From: Bradyrhizobium sp. ISRA464
Lineage (GTDB): Bacteria; Pseudomonadota; Alphaproteobacteria; Rhizobiales; Xanthobacteraceae
Assembly (NCBI RefSeq): GCF_029910095.1
Contig: NZ_CP094526.1
Location: 3,906,001 to 3,970,000, forward strand
Length of the DNA: 64,000 nt
Direction of reading: 5' to 3'
Program-made: the position numbers and the translations under genes
Part shown: piece after piece, positions 9,693 to 16,645 of the stretch
Position numbering within the stretch: the first letter of the stretch is position 1
Layout: every line of letters begins with the position of its first letter
The notes under the pieces: generated by a model
What the model was told of the DNA's origin: nothing
Database searches by the model: none
What the model saw: only the letters and a program-made list of their open reading frames with translations

Positions 9693-10391
9693 ATGACGGA
9701 GGGGGCGGAAGAGGTACCGGTCATCTATCTCCACGAGATCAGGCGGGAGTACAAGCAGGGCGAAGCGACGCTGACGATCCTGAACGGCGCGAAGCTCGCG
9801 CTGTGGCCGGGCCAGTCGGTGGCGCTGGTCGCGCCGTCGGGATCGGGCAAATCGACCTTGCTGCATATCGCAGGCCTGCTGGAGAGCCCTGACGACGGTG
9901 AGGTCTATGTCGCGGGCACGCCGACCTCGCAATTATCCGATGTCGACCGCACCCAGATTCGCCGCACCGACATCGGCTTCGTCTATCAGTCGCACCGGCT
10001 GCTGCCAGAGTTCTCGGCGCTTGAGAACGTCATGTTGCCGCAAATGATCCGCGGCCTCAAACGCTCCGAGACCGTGAAGCGGGCGACCGAGATCCTGGGC
10101 TATCTCGGCCTCGGCGACCGCATCACGCACCGGCCGGCTGAACTGTCCGGCGGTGAGCAGCAGCGCGTGGCGATCGCGCGCGCGGTCGCGAATGCGCCGC
10201 GAGCGCTGCTTGCAGACGAGCCGACCGGCAATCTCGATCCGAGCACCGCCGATCACGTCTTCAACGCGCTGATGCAACTCGTGAAGGCGACTCGGGTCGC
10301 GATGCTTATCGCCACCCACAACATGGATCTGGCCGCACGGATGGACCGCCGGGTGTCATTGTCGAACGGACAGGTCGTCGAGCTCGATTAG
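9693..10391 (+). CDS. lolD: lipoprotein-releasing ABC transporter ATPase LolD
   Basis: 232-residue ATPase that powers lipoprotein release with the adjacent permease. Walker A is PSGSGKST, the signature is LSGGEQQR, Walker B is [12 protein letters not shown], and the switch His is in IATHNMD. The ATG at 9693 is preceded by GAGGG and fits the family length; an upstream in-frame ATG at 9636 would lie inside the permease gene. Confidence 0.95.
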   Translation: MTEGAEEVPVIYLHEIRREYKQGEATLTILNGAKLALWPGQSVALVAPSGSGKSTLLHIAGLLESPDDGEVYVAGTPTSQLSDVDRTQIRRTDIGFVYQSHRLLPEFSALENVMLPQMIRGLKRSETVKRATEILGYLGLGDRITHRPAELSGGEQQRVAIARAVANAPRALLADEPTGNLDPSTADHVFNALMQLVKATRVAMLIATHNMDLAARMDRRVSLSNGQVVELD

Positions 10392-10394
10392 CTC

Positions 10395-10661
10395 TTAATA
10401 GGCCGGCCGGCGCCGTTTGGCGGGCTCTCTCGGACGATCGGCGGAAAGTCCGACATAGTAGGGGTTGTTGAAGCACATCGCTGGAAGGCCGGAGGCCGCT
10501 GCCCGGCACTGCTCCATCGATGTGTAGCCACAGTTGGTATCTTCGCCACCCCATCGGTAGTTGGTTTTGCAGACCGGCGAGGTCGAATCGTATTTTTGGG
10601 CGCTCGCGGGCGCGCCTGCGACGACGGCTGCGACGAATAGCGCCAGAGTGAGGCTGCGCAT
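10395..10661 (-). CDS. DUF3551 secreted protein
   Basis: 88 residues with a signal peptide (MRSLTLALF to ASAQ) and a small mature domain with four Cys (PVCKTNYRW, NCGYTS, QCRAA, MCFNNPYY), the standard DUF3551 pattern seen in multiple copies in bradyrhizobial genomes. AGGAG lies 7 nt before the ATG at 10661, so the longer frame starting at 10706 is rejected. It faces lolD tail to tail, 3 nt apart. Function unknown; the paired Cys suggest disulfides in the periplasm. Confidence 0.8.
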   Translation of the reverse strand: MRSLTLALFVAAVVAGAPASAQKYDSTSPVCKTNYRWGGEDTNCGYTSMEQCRAAASGLPAMCFNNPYYVGLSADRPREPAKRRRPAY

Positions 10662-10780
10662 CAGAAATCTCCTGCCGATCAGGCGTCCGCCATTCTCGCT
10701 GATCAAATTCGCGCGGAAGCAGGCCTTCCGGTGCTGGCCGGCGTCAAATCACGTTCCTGCGCCGCGATTGCGGACCGGCG

Positions 10781-11074
10781 TCAGTGGATGAAAAGCTCGA
10801 AGAAATTGCCCTCGCGGCGTTCGCGCGGCGGGACGTGGAGATAGGAGCGGGGGTCGTTGTCGCCGGCATAGAAGGGATTGGTGACGCAGTTCTGTCCGAT
10901 TCCATCCGCGGTGGCCCGGCACTGCTGATACGACTCGTAAGCGCAGTTGCTGAGGCCGGGATATCGATCGCCCTGAATGCAGAAGGGGTAGCGGACGCCG
11001 ACGGCATGCGCGGGAGTTCCAGTGAAGATTGCAAGCGCGCTGACCGACGCTGCCGCAAGAATCAGTCTGCGCAT
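10781..11074 (-). CDS. DUF3551 secreted protein (second copy)
   Basis: 97 residues, homologous in layout to the neighbour at 10395: signal peptide MRRLILAAASVSAL to PAHA, then Cys in PFCIQG, NCAYES, QCRAT and NCVTNPFY. The start at 11074 has AGGGAA upstream. The two copies lie in tandem about 120 nt apart, so a local duplication is likely. The 294 nt between this start and the porin gene holds the divergent promoter region; I saw no clear operator in it. Confidence 0.8.
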   Translation of the reverse strand: MRRLILAAASVSALAIFTGTPAHAVGVRYPFCIQGDRYPGLSNCAYESYQQCRATADGIGQNCVTNPFYAGDNDPRSYLHVPPRERREGNFFELFIH

Positions 11075-11368
11075 GGGTATTCCCTTGGTGCGATGACGTG
11101 AAGAATTGCGATGATCCAAACCGGACAAGCGGGTTCCCGTCAACACGGTCTCACGCGCAATTGCGCACGCAGATTTAAATTGTGAAAATTGTGCGGCAAT
11201 CGTGTGTCGAAATGTTCAAGAAATGCCTGTAACGCAACGTTAACTTACAATTTGAGCGAAGTCGTTTCGGCCTGCCTGTTGCAGCGAAGTTACAGCAATT
11301 CTGCACGAGGCTGGTATGAGCATGTTCTGAGGCCTTGGGGGCCAGTAGAAAAAGTTGGAACGGGAAAA

Positions 11369-12118
11369 ATGAAAAAGGTTTTGCTTGTTACGGCCAGCCT
11401 GATCGCGCTCGGCGCGGTTGCGCCGGCCTCCGCGGCTGATCTCGCGGCTCGGCCTTACACCAAGGCGCCGCCGATGATCGCCGCCGTCTATGACTGGACC
11501 GGTTTCTACATCGGTATCAACGGCGGTTGGGGCACCAGCCATAACAGCTGGACCAACACTGCGGTTGGTGGCGTTCCCTTCGCACCGCTTAGCGAAGGCA
11601 GCCATGACGCTTCCGGCGGCACGGTCGGTGGTCAGATCGGCTACCGCTGGCAGGCTGGCGGCTGGGTGTTCGGCCTCGAAGCGCAGGGCAACTGGGCTGA
11701 CTTCAGCGGCTCGAACGCCAGCGCGGCCTTCGCACTCCTGGACAACCGCACCAAGATCGACGCGTTCGGCCTGTTCACCGGTCAGATCGGCTACGCCTGG
11801 AACACCACCCTGCTCTACGTGAAGGGCGGTGCTGCGGTGACCGACAGCAAGTATGAAGGTCTGACGGCCGGTGCGCTGGTCGACAGCGCGTCCGACACCC
11901 GTTGGGGCGGCACCGTCGGTGTCGGTCTCGAATACGCCTTCGCTCCGGGCTGGTCGGCTGCTGTCGAGTACGACCACCTGTTCATGGGCAAGAACAGCTA
12001 CACGCTGGTCACCCCGACCGGCATCAACAGCCGCACCGACGACATCAAGCAGGATGTCGACCTCGTCACCGTTCGCCTGAACTACAAGTTCGGCGGCCCG
12101 GTCGTCGCGCGCTACTGA
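11369..12118 (+). CDS. outer membrane beta-barrel porin, Omp25/RopB type
   Basis: 249 residues. The signal peptide ends at APASA, followed by the motif ADLAARPYTKAPP that marks Omp25/RopB-like small porins of Rhizobiales. Then comes YDWTGFYIGINGGWG, an eight-stranded barrel, and the end VTVRLNYKF ahead of a short tail. The protein sits in the outer membrane, where the family serves envelope integrity. The ATG at 11369 has a purine-rich GGAACGGGAA upstream. A strong terminator follows, so it is a single-gene transcript. Confidence 0.92.
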   Translation: MKKVLLVTASLIALGAVAPASAADLAARPYTKAPPMIAAVYDWTGFYIGINGGWGTSHNSWTNTAVGGVPFAPLSEGSHDASGGTVGGQIGYRWQAGGWVFGLEAQGNWADFSGSNASAAFALLDNRTKIDAFGLFTGQIGYAWNTTLLYVKGGAAVTDSKYEGLTAGALVDSASDTRWGGTVGVGLEYAFAPGWSAAVEYDHLFMGKNSYTLVTPTGINSRTDDIKQDVDLVTVRLNYKFGGPVVARY

Positions 12119-12145
12119 TCGCTCGCTTAAACTCAAGCGGTATCG

Positions 12146-12176
12146 AAAGCCCCGGAGCATTCTCCGGGGCTTTTTT
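12146..12176 (+). terminator. intrinsic terminator of the porin gene
   Basis: An 11-bp perfect stem (AAGCCCCGGAG at 12147-12157 and CTCCGGGGCTT at 12162-12172, loop CATT) runs into a T tract to 12176. The group II intron fragment begins immediately after it. Confidence 0.95.
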
Positions 12177-12779
12177 GTGTGTGCCGAGTATGAACGACAG
12201 CTTGGAGGTGGAAGTCCTCTATCCAGCCTGATGACGGCGAAGGATTAGCGAAGCGCAAGGGCGTGACCGCGAGGAGGCGTCTGAAGAAAGCGTGGAGCAA
12301 AACCGCGGCCTGATGGACAAGAACCGGATAACGAGGCCTACCCGGCCCGGACGAGCGAGCACGTGATCGCGAAGTCCATGGTCATCAAGGGTCGGGGTGG
12401 TAAATCCGGCGGGCGTGCGGCGAAGGCGGTTGGTCTTACCTCGGGAGGTCTGCGCTGTGTCCCGGCAACGGGACTGAGGCCGTCGCAAGGTGGCCTGACC
12501 GCAGCGCAGAAGTCAGCCGAGGGCATAGTAGGCGGCAGCGCGCCGCCGAAGGCCCGAACGGTGGAAGTGGTTAGTAGAGCGGTCCATCTCGCGCGAGCCA
12601 TGCGGCAGAAGAATCAGATCGAGCTGAACTCGGGCACCGGAGCGGAGGGTGAAGCCCCGAGCGCCGCCGCCCGAGAGACCGAAGCAAGCGCGACGAAGGC
12701 TAGTCTTGAACGCCCGGCGGTCGCAGGGCCGTCGATGGAAGCAGTGGTCGAGCGTGAGAATCTGAAGAAAGCGTTGGCG
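12177..12779 (+). mobile_element. group II intron, 5' part only
   Basis: The sequence from about 12177-12181 (GTGTGCCG) through 12600 reads like the 5' ribozyme domain of a bacterial group II intron: GTGYG start, TGGAGGTGGAAGTCCTC, GCCTGATGACGGCGAAGG, TGATGGACAAGAACCGGATA and the AGAAGTCAGCCGAGGGCATA block just before the reverse transcriptase frame. The intron is cut after codons for LKKALA at 12779. The 3' domains and branch site are absent from the window. It sits directly after the porin terminator, the target habit known for group IIC introns; the class assignment is inference. Confidence 0.75.
12600..12779 (+). pseudogene. group II intron reverse transcriptase, N-terminal fragment
   Basis: The frame from the ATG at 12600 gives MRQKNQIEL and then SMEAVVERENLKKALA, the usual opening of intron-encoded reverse transcriptase/maturase proteins. 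It breaks at 12779; the next residues of the family (QVKRNKGAAGVDG) are found on the opposite strand at 13187. No catalytic residues remain here. Confidence 0.75.
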
Positions 12780-13015
12780 GTAGTCAACATCATCGCCAAA
12801 CACGGCATCCACGGCCGTCAGGTACGGCCTGTGGCCGTCGCTGGTGAGCTGCACGCGATTAGTCAGCCTGCTCCGCAGATCGCTCACAAACGAAAGAGCG
12901 GCGTCCATGTCGCGTGCGCCGAGCAACCAGCTAACGATTAGCTTGGTGGTCGGCATCAATGGCGGTCCAGGTCCAGACGTCGCCAGCGTTCGCCGGGGCG
13001 GCTGTCGCCTTCTGG
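12780..13015 (-). pseudogene. IS1-like transposase, middle fragment
   Basis: Read on the minus strand this gives GDVWTWTAIDAD, then after a one-base frameshift TKLIVSWLLGARDMDAALSF and TSDGHRPYLTAVDAVFGDDVDY. These hold two Asp residues of an IS1-like DDE transposase. An extra C in GACCACCAAG breaks the frame. The fragment stops at DVDY; its continuation starts at 13924. Confidence 0.75.
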
Positions 13016-13187
13016 CCGCAGGCCGCCCGATGCCTTCGGTATCTCCACCCGCCTCACCGGCTGTGGCTTGTAGGTGCCGTCAAGCAACTGGGCGCGGATC
13101 GTGAGCCAGTGCTCCTTCAGGTGGGTCGGCAGCTCGCCGACGGTCATCCCGTCGACGCCCGCCGCCCCCTTGTTGCGCTTCACTTGC
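13016..13187 (-). pseudogene. group II intron reverse transcriptase, middle fragment
   Basis: Minus-strand frame QVKRNKGAAGVDGMTVGELP through VRRVEIPKASGGLRP, which is the part of the intron reverse transcriptase that should follow LKKALA at 12779. It is cut at GGLRP where the IS1-like sequence begins, so the polymerase active site (YADD box) is missing. Confidence 0.8.
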
Positions 13188-13301
13188 CACCGTCGAAGGT
13201 GCCGTTCCGACCCGCCGCGCAATCTCGCGGGTCGGCATCCCGGCCGACTTCAATCTGATCACATCGCGCACATGGCGCATCGCAAACCTCTCCGTCGGCA
13301 T
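13188..13301 (-). pseudogene. istA: IS21 transposase IstA, N-terminal fragment
   Basis: Minus-strand frame starting MPTERFAMRHVRDVIRLKSA and ending APSTV, the helix-turn-helix DNA-binding start of an IS21-type IstA. It ends abruptly at 13188 against the reverse transcriptase fragment. About 170 residues of a normal IstA, including most of the catalytic core, are not found between this piece and the C-terminal piece at 13925. Confidence 0.75.
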
Positions 13302-13367
13302 CCAGGTCCCCTTCGCAAAGCCGAAAGGCAGGACCGTAGCGGAGCCAGAAGAGGCCTCGTCACCCCG

Positions 13368-13484
13368 GGGCGACATCATCCCGGAATGGTGGGCGAGATC
13401 ATCTCGGAATGGTGGGCGACATCAAATCGGAACGGTGGGCGAGATCATTCCGGAATCCTGGGCGACATCGAGCGGAATCAGCAC
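13368..13484 (-). repeat. IS21 left-end repeat array, five 23-bp units
   Basis: Five units with 23-bp spacing start at 13368, 13391, 13414, 13437 and 13460, each built on GGGCGA(G/C)ATC followed by a CGGAAT-like block. They match the four units at the right end, and are the multiple transposase-binding sites typical of IS21 termini. The outermost unit carries the tip ending at 13484. Confidence 0.85.
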
Positions 13485-13490
13485 CACAGG
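13485..13490. repeat. target-site duplication of the IS21 element (inverted copy)
   Basis: CACAGG, the reverse complement of CCTGTG found just outside the right tip at 15856-15861. The opposite orientation shows that this end was inverted after insertion. Confidence 0.8.
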
Positions 13491-13924
13491 ACACTGACCG
13501 AGTGGCCCTTGCCGATAGCGTACTGCCGCACGACGAACTGATACTCAGGCTTGAAGTTCGCCAGCTCCCACTGCTCCAGCATGGCAACAAGGTCTTCCAT
13601 CTCCCAAAGCTTGTCGGTGACCTTGGCAGCCATTGCCGGCGTCACCTTTAGGGTCTGATGGATGCGAACGAAGTTGTAATACATCGTATGCAGCGCAATC
13701 GCTGCCGCGTGGTTCTGGACCTTCTTTGAGAAGGCATTCGTCAATCGCGTGAACCGGCGCATGTGCATACGCATGGTGAGATTGCTGCGCTCAGCATAGG
13801 ACGTGCTGATGTGCTTCTGCTCGGGGTTGCCGATCTTGGGCTTCTTCTCTGCACCAATGCACTTAGCCGGGCTGTAACGGGTCTCAGCCTGCGGGTCAGC
13901 GCCGTAAATCTTGACCAACATGGC
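13491..13924 (-). pseudogene. IS1-like transposase C-terminus plus downstream accessory frame
   Basis: Minus-strand frame starting [20 protein letters not shown], with the catalytic Glu in [12 protein letters not shown] and ending near DLVAMLEQWE. It joins exactly to DVDY of the fragment ending at 12780. The same frame continues into ANFKPEYQFVVRQYAIGKGH, which I take to be a small accessory frame, broken at VLW by the IS21 insertion; its remainder is at 15856. Confidence 0.75.
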
Positions 13925-14839
13925 GTGCCGGACAACACCAAGGTCGCGGTGATCAAAGCCTGCCTCTACGATCCGCAGATCAACCGCAGCTACGCCGACA
14001 TGGCGGCGCATTACGGCACCGCCATTCTGCCGGCCAGGCCACGGCGGCCACGCGACAAGGCGAAGGTCGAGCAGGCGGTCCTCATGGTCGAGCGCTGGCT
14101 GCTTGGACGGCTGCGCCACCGGACCTTCCACAGCCTCGCCGAGGTCAACGCGGCGATCGCCGAGTTAATGACCCGGCTCAACGAGGAGCGACCGATCCGG
14201 CGGCTCGGCGTGACCCGCCGCAAGCTATTGGAGGAGATCGACCGGCCGGCACTCAAGGCCTTGCCGGAAAGCCCTTACGTGTTTGCCGAGTGGCGGATCT
14301 GCCGGGTCAGCATCGACTATCACGTCGAGGTCGAGGCGCATTACTACAGCGTCCCGCATCGCTTCGTCCGCGCCGAAGTTGAGGTACGCGTCACCGCCCG
14401 CACCGTCGAGATTTTCCACAAGGGTGAGCGGATCGCCGCGCATCAGCGCATGAGCGGCAACCACAAGCACACGACCGTGCCGGAGCACATGGCCTCCAGT
14501 CATCGGCGCTACGCCGGCTGGACCATCGAGCGCATCCGCAAGGAGGCCGCCATCATCGGACCGGCCACCGCGGCGCTGTGCGATCTGATCCTCGATGAGC
14601 GTTCGCATCCGGAACAGGGCTTCCGCGCTTGCCTCGGCATCATCCGGCTCGCCCGATCCTACGGGCAACAGCGGCTCGATGCCGCCGCCATGCGGGCGAT
14701 CGATATCGGCGCGCGCACTTACGGTTCGGTCAAATCGATCCTCGCCAACAACCTTGATCGGCGTCCTTCACCCAAGCGCTCCGCGGACGACGCGCCGATC
14801 CTTCATCCCAACATCCGCGGGCCGCGCTACTACAACTAG
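13925..14839 (+). pseudogene. istA: IS21 transposase IstA, C-terminal fragment
   Basis: Frame from [20 protein letters not shown] to the stop at 14839, about 304 residues. It covers the end of the rve catalytic domain ([20 protein letters not shown] includes the catalytic Glu region) and the C-terminal IstA domain. An open frame continues upstream to 13763 but that part is antisense to the IS1-like piece. The N-terminal domains are missing, so transposase activity is not expected. It precedes istB by 12 nt. Confidence 0.85.
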
Positions 14840-14851
14840 GGAGATCACGCC

Positions 14852-15595
14852 TTGCTCACCCATCCGACCCTCGATCAGCTTCACGCGCTCGGCCTTCATG
14901 GCATGGCCAAGGCTTTCGCCGACATCGAAGCCGGCGGCGAGGCCGCCAGCCTCGGCCACGCCGAATGGCTTGCGCTGCTGCTCGAACGTGAAGCGTCGCT
15001 GCGGCGCGACAAGCGACTGTCGAAGCGGCTGCAATACGCCAAGCTGCGCCAGCAGGCCTGCGTCGAGGACATCGACTATCGCACCCCGCGCGGCCTCGAC
15101 CGCAGCCTCTTGACGATGCTGGTCGAAGGCCAATGGATCGACGACCACACCAATCTTTTGATCTGTGGCCCGTCCGGCGTCGGCAAGAGCTGGCTCGCTT
15201 CGGCGCTCGGCAACAAAGCCTGCCGCGACAATCGCTCCGTGCTCTATCAGCGCGTCCCGCGACTGTTCAGTGATCTCGCCTTGGCGCGCGGCGACGGCCG
15301 CCACCCGCGTCTGCTGCGCGCACTGGGCCGTGTCGATCTGCTCATCCTCGACGACTGGGGCCTCGAGCCGCTCGACGCCGCGGCCCGGCACGACCTCCTG
15401 GAGATCCTCGAGGACCGCTACGGCCACCGCTCCACCATCGTCACCAGCCAGCTCCCCGTCGATCAATGGCACGCGCTGATCGGCGACCCCACCTACGCCG
15501 ATGCCGTCCTCGACCGCCTGGTCCACAATGCTCACCGGATCGATCTCAACGGCGAGAGCCTGCGGCGAACCCGCAAGCCCGGCCGAACGGCCTGA
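14852..15595 (+). CDS. istB: IS21 helper ATPase IstB
   Basis: 247-residue AAA+ ATPase that helps IstA choose and remodel target DNA. Walker A is GPSGVGKSW at about residue 105 and Walker B is LLILDDWGLE. The start is a TTG at 14852 with GGGAG 8 nt upstream; full family length is retained. It appears intact, unlike its partner IstA, so it could act only in trans with another IS21 copy. Confidence 0.93.
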   Translation: MLTHPTLDQLHALGLHGMAKAFADIEAGGEAASLGHAEWLALLLEREASLRRDKRLSKRLQYAKLRQQACVEDIDYRTPRGLDRSLLTMLVEGQWIDDHTNLLICGPSGVGKSWLASALGNKACRDNRSVLYQRVPRLFSDLALARGDGRHPRLLRALGRVDLLILDDWGLEPLDAAARHDLLEILEDRYGHRSTIVTSQLPVDQWHALIGDPTYADAVLDRLVHNAHRIDLNGESLRRTRKPGRTA

Positions 15596-15761
15596 GCCAG
15601 TGGCGCTGTGGACATGCCGCTGCGCGTGGACAACGCGAAGGGCGTTGCCCACATGCCCACAGCAGGAGCAGCAAAAAAACAAGTCCTTCGAGCCGCGATT
15701 CAAGATTGACCACGCGGCTTCGCCGATGCCAGAAACCAAACAGCCAGAACGCCTCGCGCCC

Positions 15762-15855
15762 GGGCGATATCAAATCGGAATGGTGGGCGAGATCATCTCG
15801 GAATCCTGGGCGAGATCAAATCGGTACACCCGGGCGAGATCATCGGAATCCGCAC
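15762..15855 (+). repeat. IS21 right-end repeat array, four units
   Basis: Units start at 15762, 15785, 15808 and 15832, with the same GGGCGA.ATC...CGGAAT consensus as the left array. The tip is CGGAATCCGCAC at 15844-15855, followed by the target duplication CCTGTG. Confidence 0.85.
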
Positions 15856-15982
15856 CCTGTGGCGAGGCGGCGAAGTAGATAGTATCTTTGGTTTCCAGAG
15901 CGAGCATGAAGCTCTGGAGTGGGTGCGGGAGAAGTCGCAGGAATGGTTGCTGGAGCATAAAACCAAGAAGGGCGCCACCTGA
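15856..15982 (+). pseudogene. 3' part of the accessory frame cut by IS21
   Basis: Frame LWRGGEVDSIFGFQSEHEAL to LLEHKTKKGAT and stop at 15982. When the IS21 element and one copy of CCTGTG are removed, it continues in frame from GKGHSVSV of the minus-strand piece at 13491. The restored product is a small protein of roughly 65-70 residues of unknown function. A GGGCGCC/GGCGCCC hairpin (15970-15989) covers the stop, without a T-run. Confidence 0.65.
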
Positions 15983-16001
15983 GGCGCCCTGAGGGGGCGA
16001 A

Positions 16002-16217
16002 ATGAATAGATCAATTTGGGGCCGTTTGATCGCCGTGGCCGTGGTTGAGTTGGTAATAGGCGGTATGTGGCTGTTCGGTACTGTCAACCCGGCGATTTTC
16101 GCTGTGCTGATGCTTGGTGTGCCCGCACTGGCTCTGACGGTTGCTCTGCCAATAGTGTATTTGATCAGGTCCAATCGTTCTTCAATACAAGACGGCCCAC
16201 CTTCAAATCCCAACTAG
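16002..16217 (+). CDS. small hypothetical membrane protein
   Basis: 71 residues with two hydrophobic spans (about residues 8-27 and 31-53) and a polar tail SNRSSIQDGPPSNPN. GAGGGGGCG lies just before the ATG. I do not recognise a family. It sits 20 nt after the broken accessory frame. Between 16218 and 16292 is a perfect inverted repeat GGTCAGTTT...AAACTGACC (16261-16280) followed by CACTACC, which resembles an IS-end remnant. Confidence 0.5.
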   Translation: MNRSIWGRLIAVAVVELVIGGMWLFGTVNPAIFAVLMLGVPALALTVALPIVYLIRSNRSSIQDGPPSNPN

Positions 16218-16292
16218 GCCCGCCACCTCCCGCCACGATTAACCAAGGGAATTCTTTCGGGGTCAGTTTTCAAACTGACCCACTACCCCGGC

Positions 16293-16321
16293 TTGACTCT
16301 GAGAACAAAAAAAGAACAATG
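16293..16321 (+). promoter_or_regulatory. sigma70 promoter with LexA (SOS) box in the spacer
   Basis: TTGACT at 16293-16298, a 17-nt spacer, and ACAATG at 16316-16321. Inside lies GAAC-N7-GAAC (16303-16317), the reverse complement of the alphaproteobacterial LexA site GTTC-N7-GTTC. Bound LexA would cover both hexamers. The nearest start codon is the 32-codon frame at 16355, and dnaE follows. Confidence 0.8.
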
Positions 16322-16354
16322 TTCTGCATACGTTCCAGTTCACGGGAGGCGGCC

Positions 16355-16453
16355 ATGTTGAAGATTTTCGTGGAAGAGGCGGCGGCACTGGCATCGATCA
16401 CGCTGTTCGTCGGAATGATCGCGGTCTGGGCCCAGCTCTTCACCCAGTTCTGA
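16355..16453 (+). CDS. 32-residue single-span membrane peptide, predicted SOS-induced
   Basis: The frame begins MLKIFVEEAAALASITLFVG and ends LFTQF. The first eight residues are charged or polar, the next 20 or so form one hydrophobic helix. GGGAGG is 5 nt before the ATG and the LexA-box promoter is about 35-60 nt upstream, so it should be made after DNA damage. By size, topology, SOS control and position ahead of dnaE it resembles SidA, the 29-residue division inhibitor of Caulobacter. That link rests on architecture only. It is too short for routine gene finders. A 9-bp hairpin (16522-16548) lies between it and dnaE. Confidence 0.65.
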   Translation: MLKIFVEEAAALASITLFVGMIAVWAQLFTQF

Positions 16454-16645
16454 AAATGGGCGAGCGGGACCAGCGGCATAAGCACCCCCTGGGGAAAAGC
16501 GGGAGGATGGGCCGCCATGCGGCGTTCCGCGTGGACTCGGCGGAACGCAGGCGTCACGATGGCGCGGCGAGTCGGGCCTAAAGCATAACCAAGCGCTGGG
16601 GCCGTTGGCTCGCGTCATCCCCAGCGCAGTGATCCCTGAGCAGCC

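Larger units (their letters stand above)
13188..15855 (+). mobile_element. IS21-family element, internally deleted, left part inverted
   Basis: The element consists of a left end with istA start (13188-13484, now on the minus strand), an IstA C-terminal part, intact istB, and the right end at 15855. Its tips GTGCTGATTCCG and GTGCGGATTCCG (as read inward) match at 11 of 12 bases and both abut CCTGTG, at 13485-13490 (inverted) and 15856-15861. That is a 6-bp target duplication. The separated IS1-like C-terminal piece at 13491-13924 lies inside these coordinates only because of the inversion. With IstA deleted, the element cannot move on its own. Confidence 0.85.

Noticed and set aside
13368..13484. 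Regular 23-bp repeats as a possible CRISPR array
   Set aside because: No unique spacers; the repeats match the other IS21 end.
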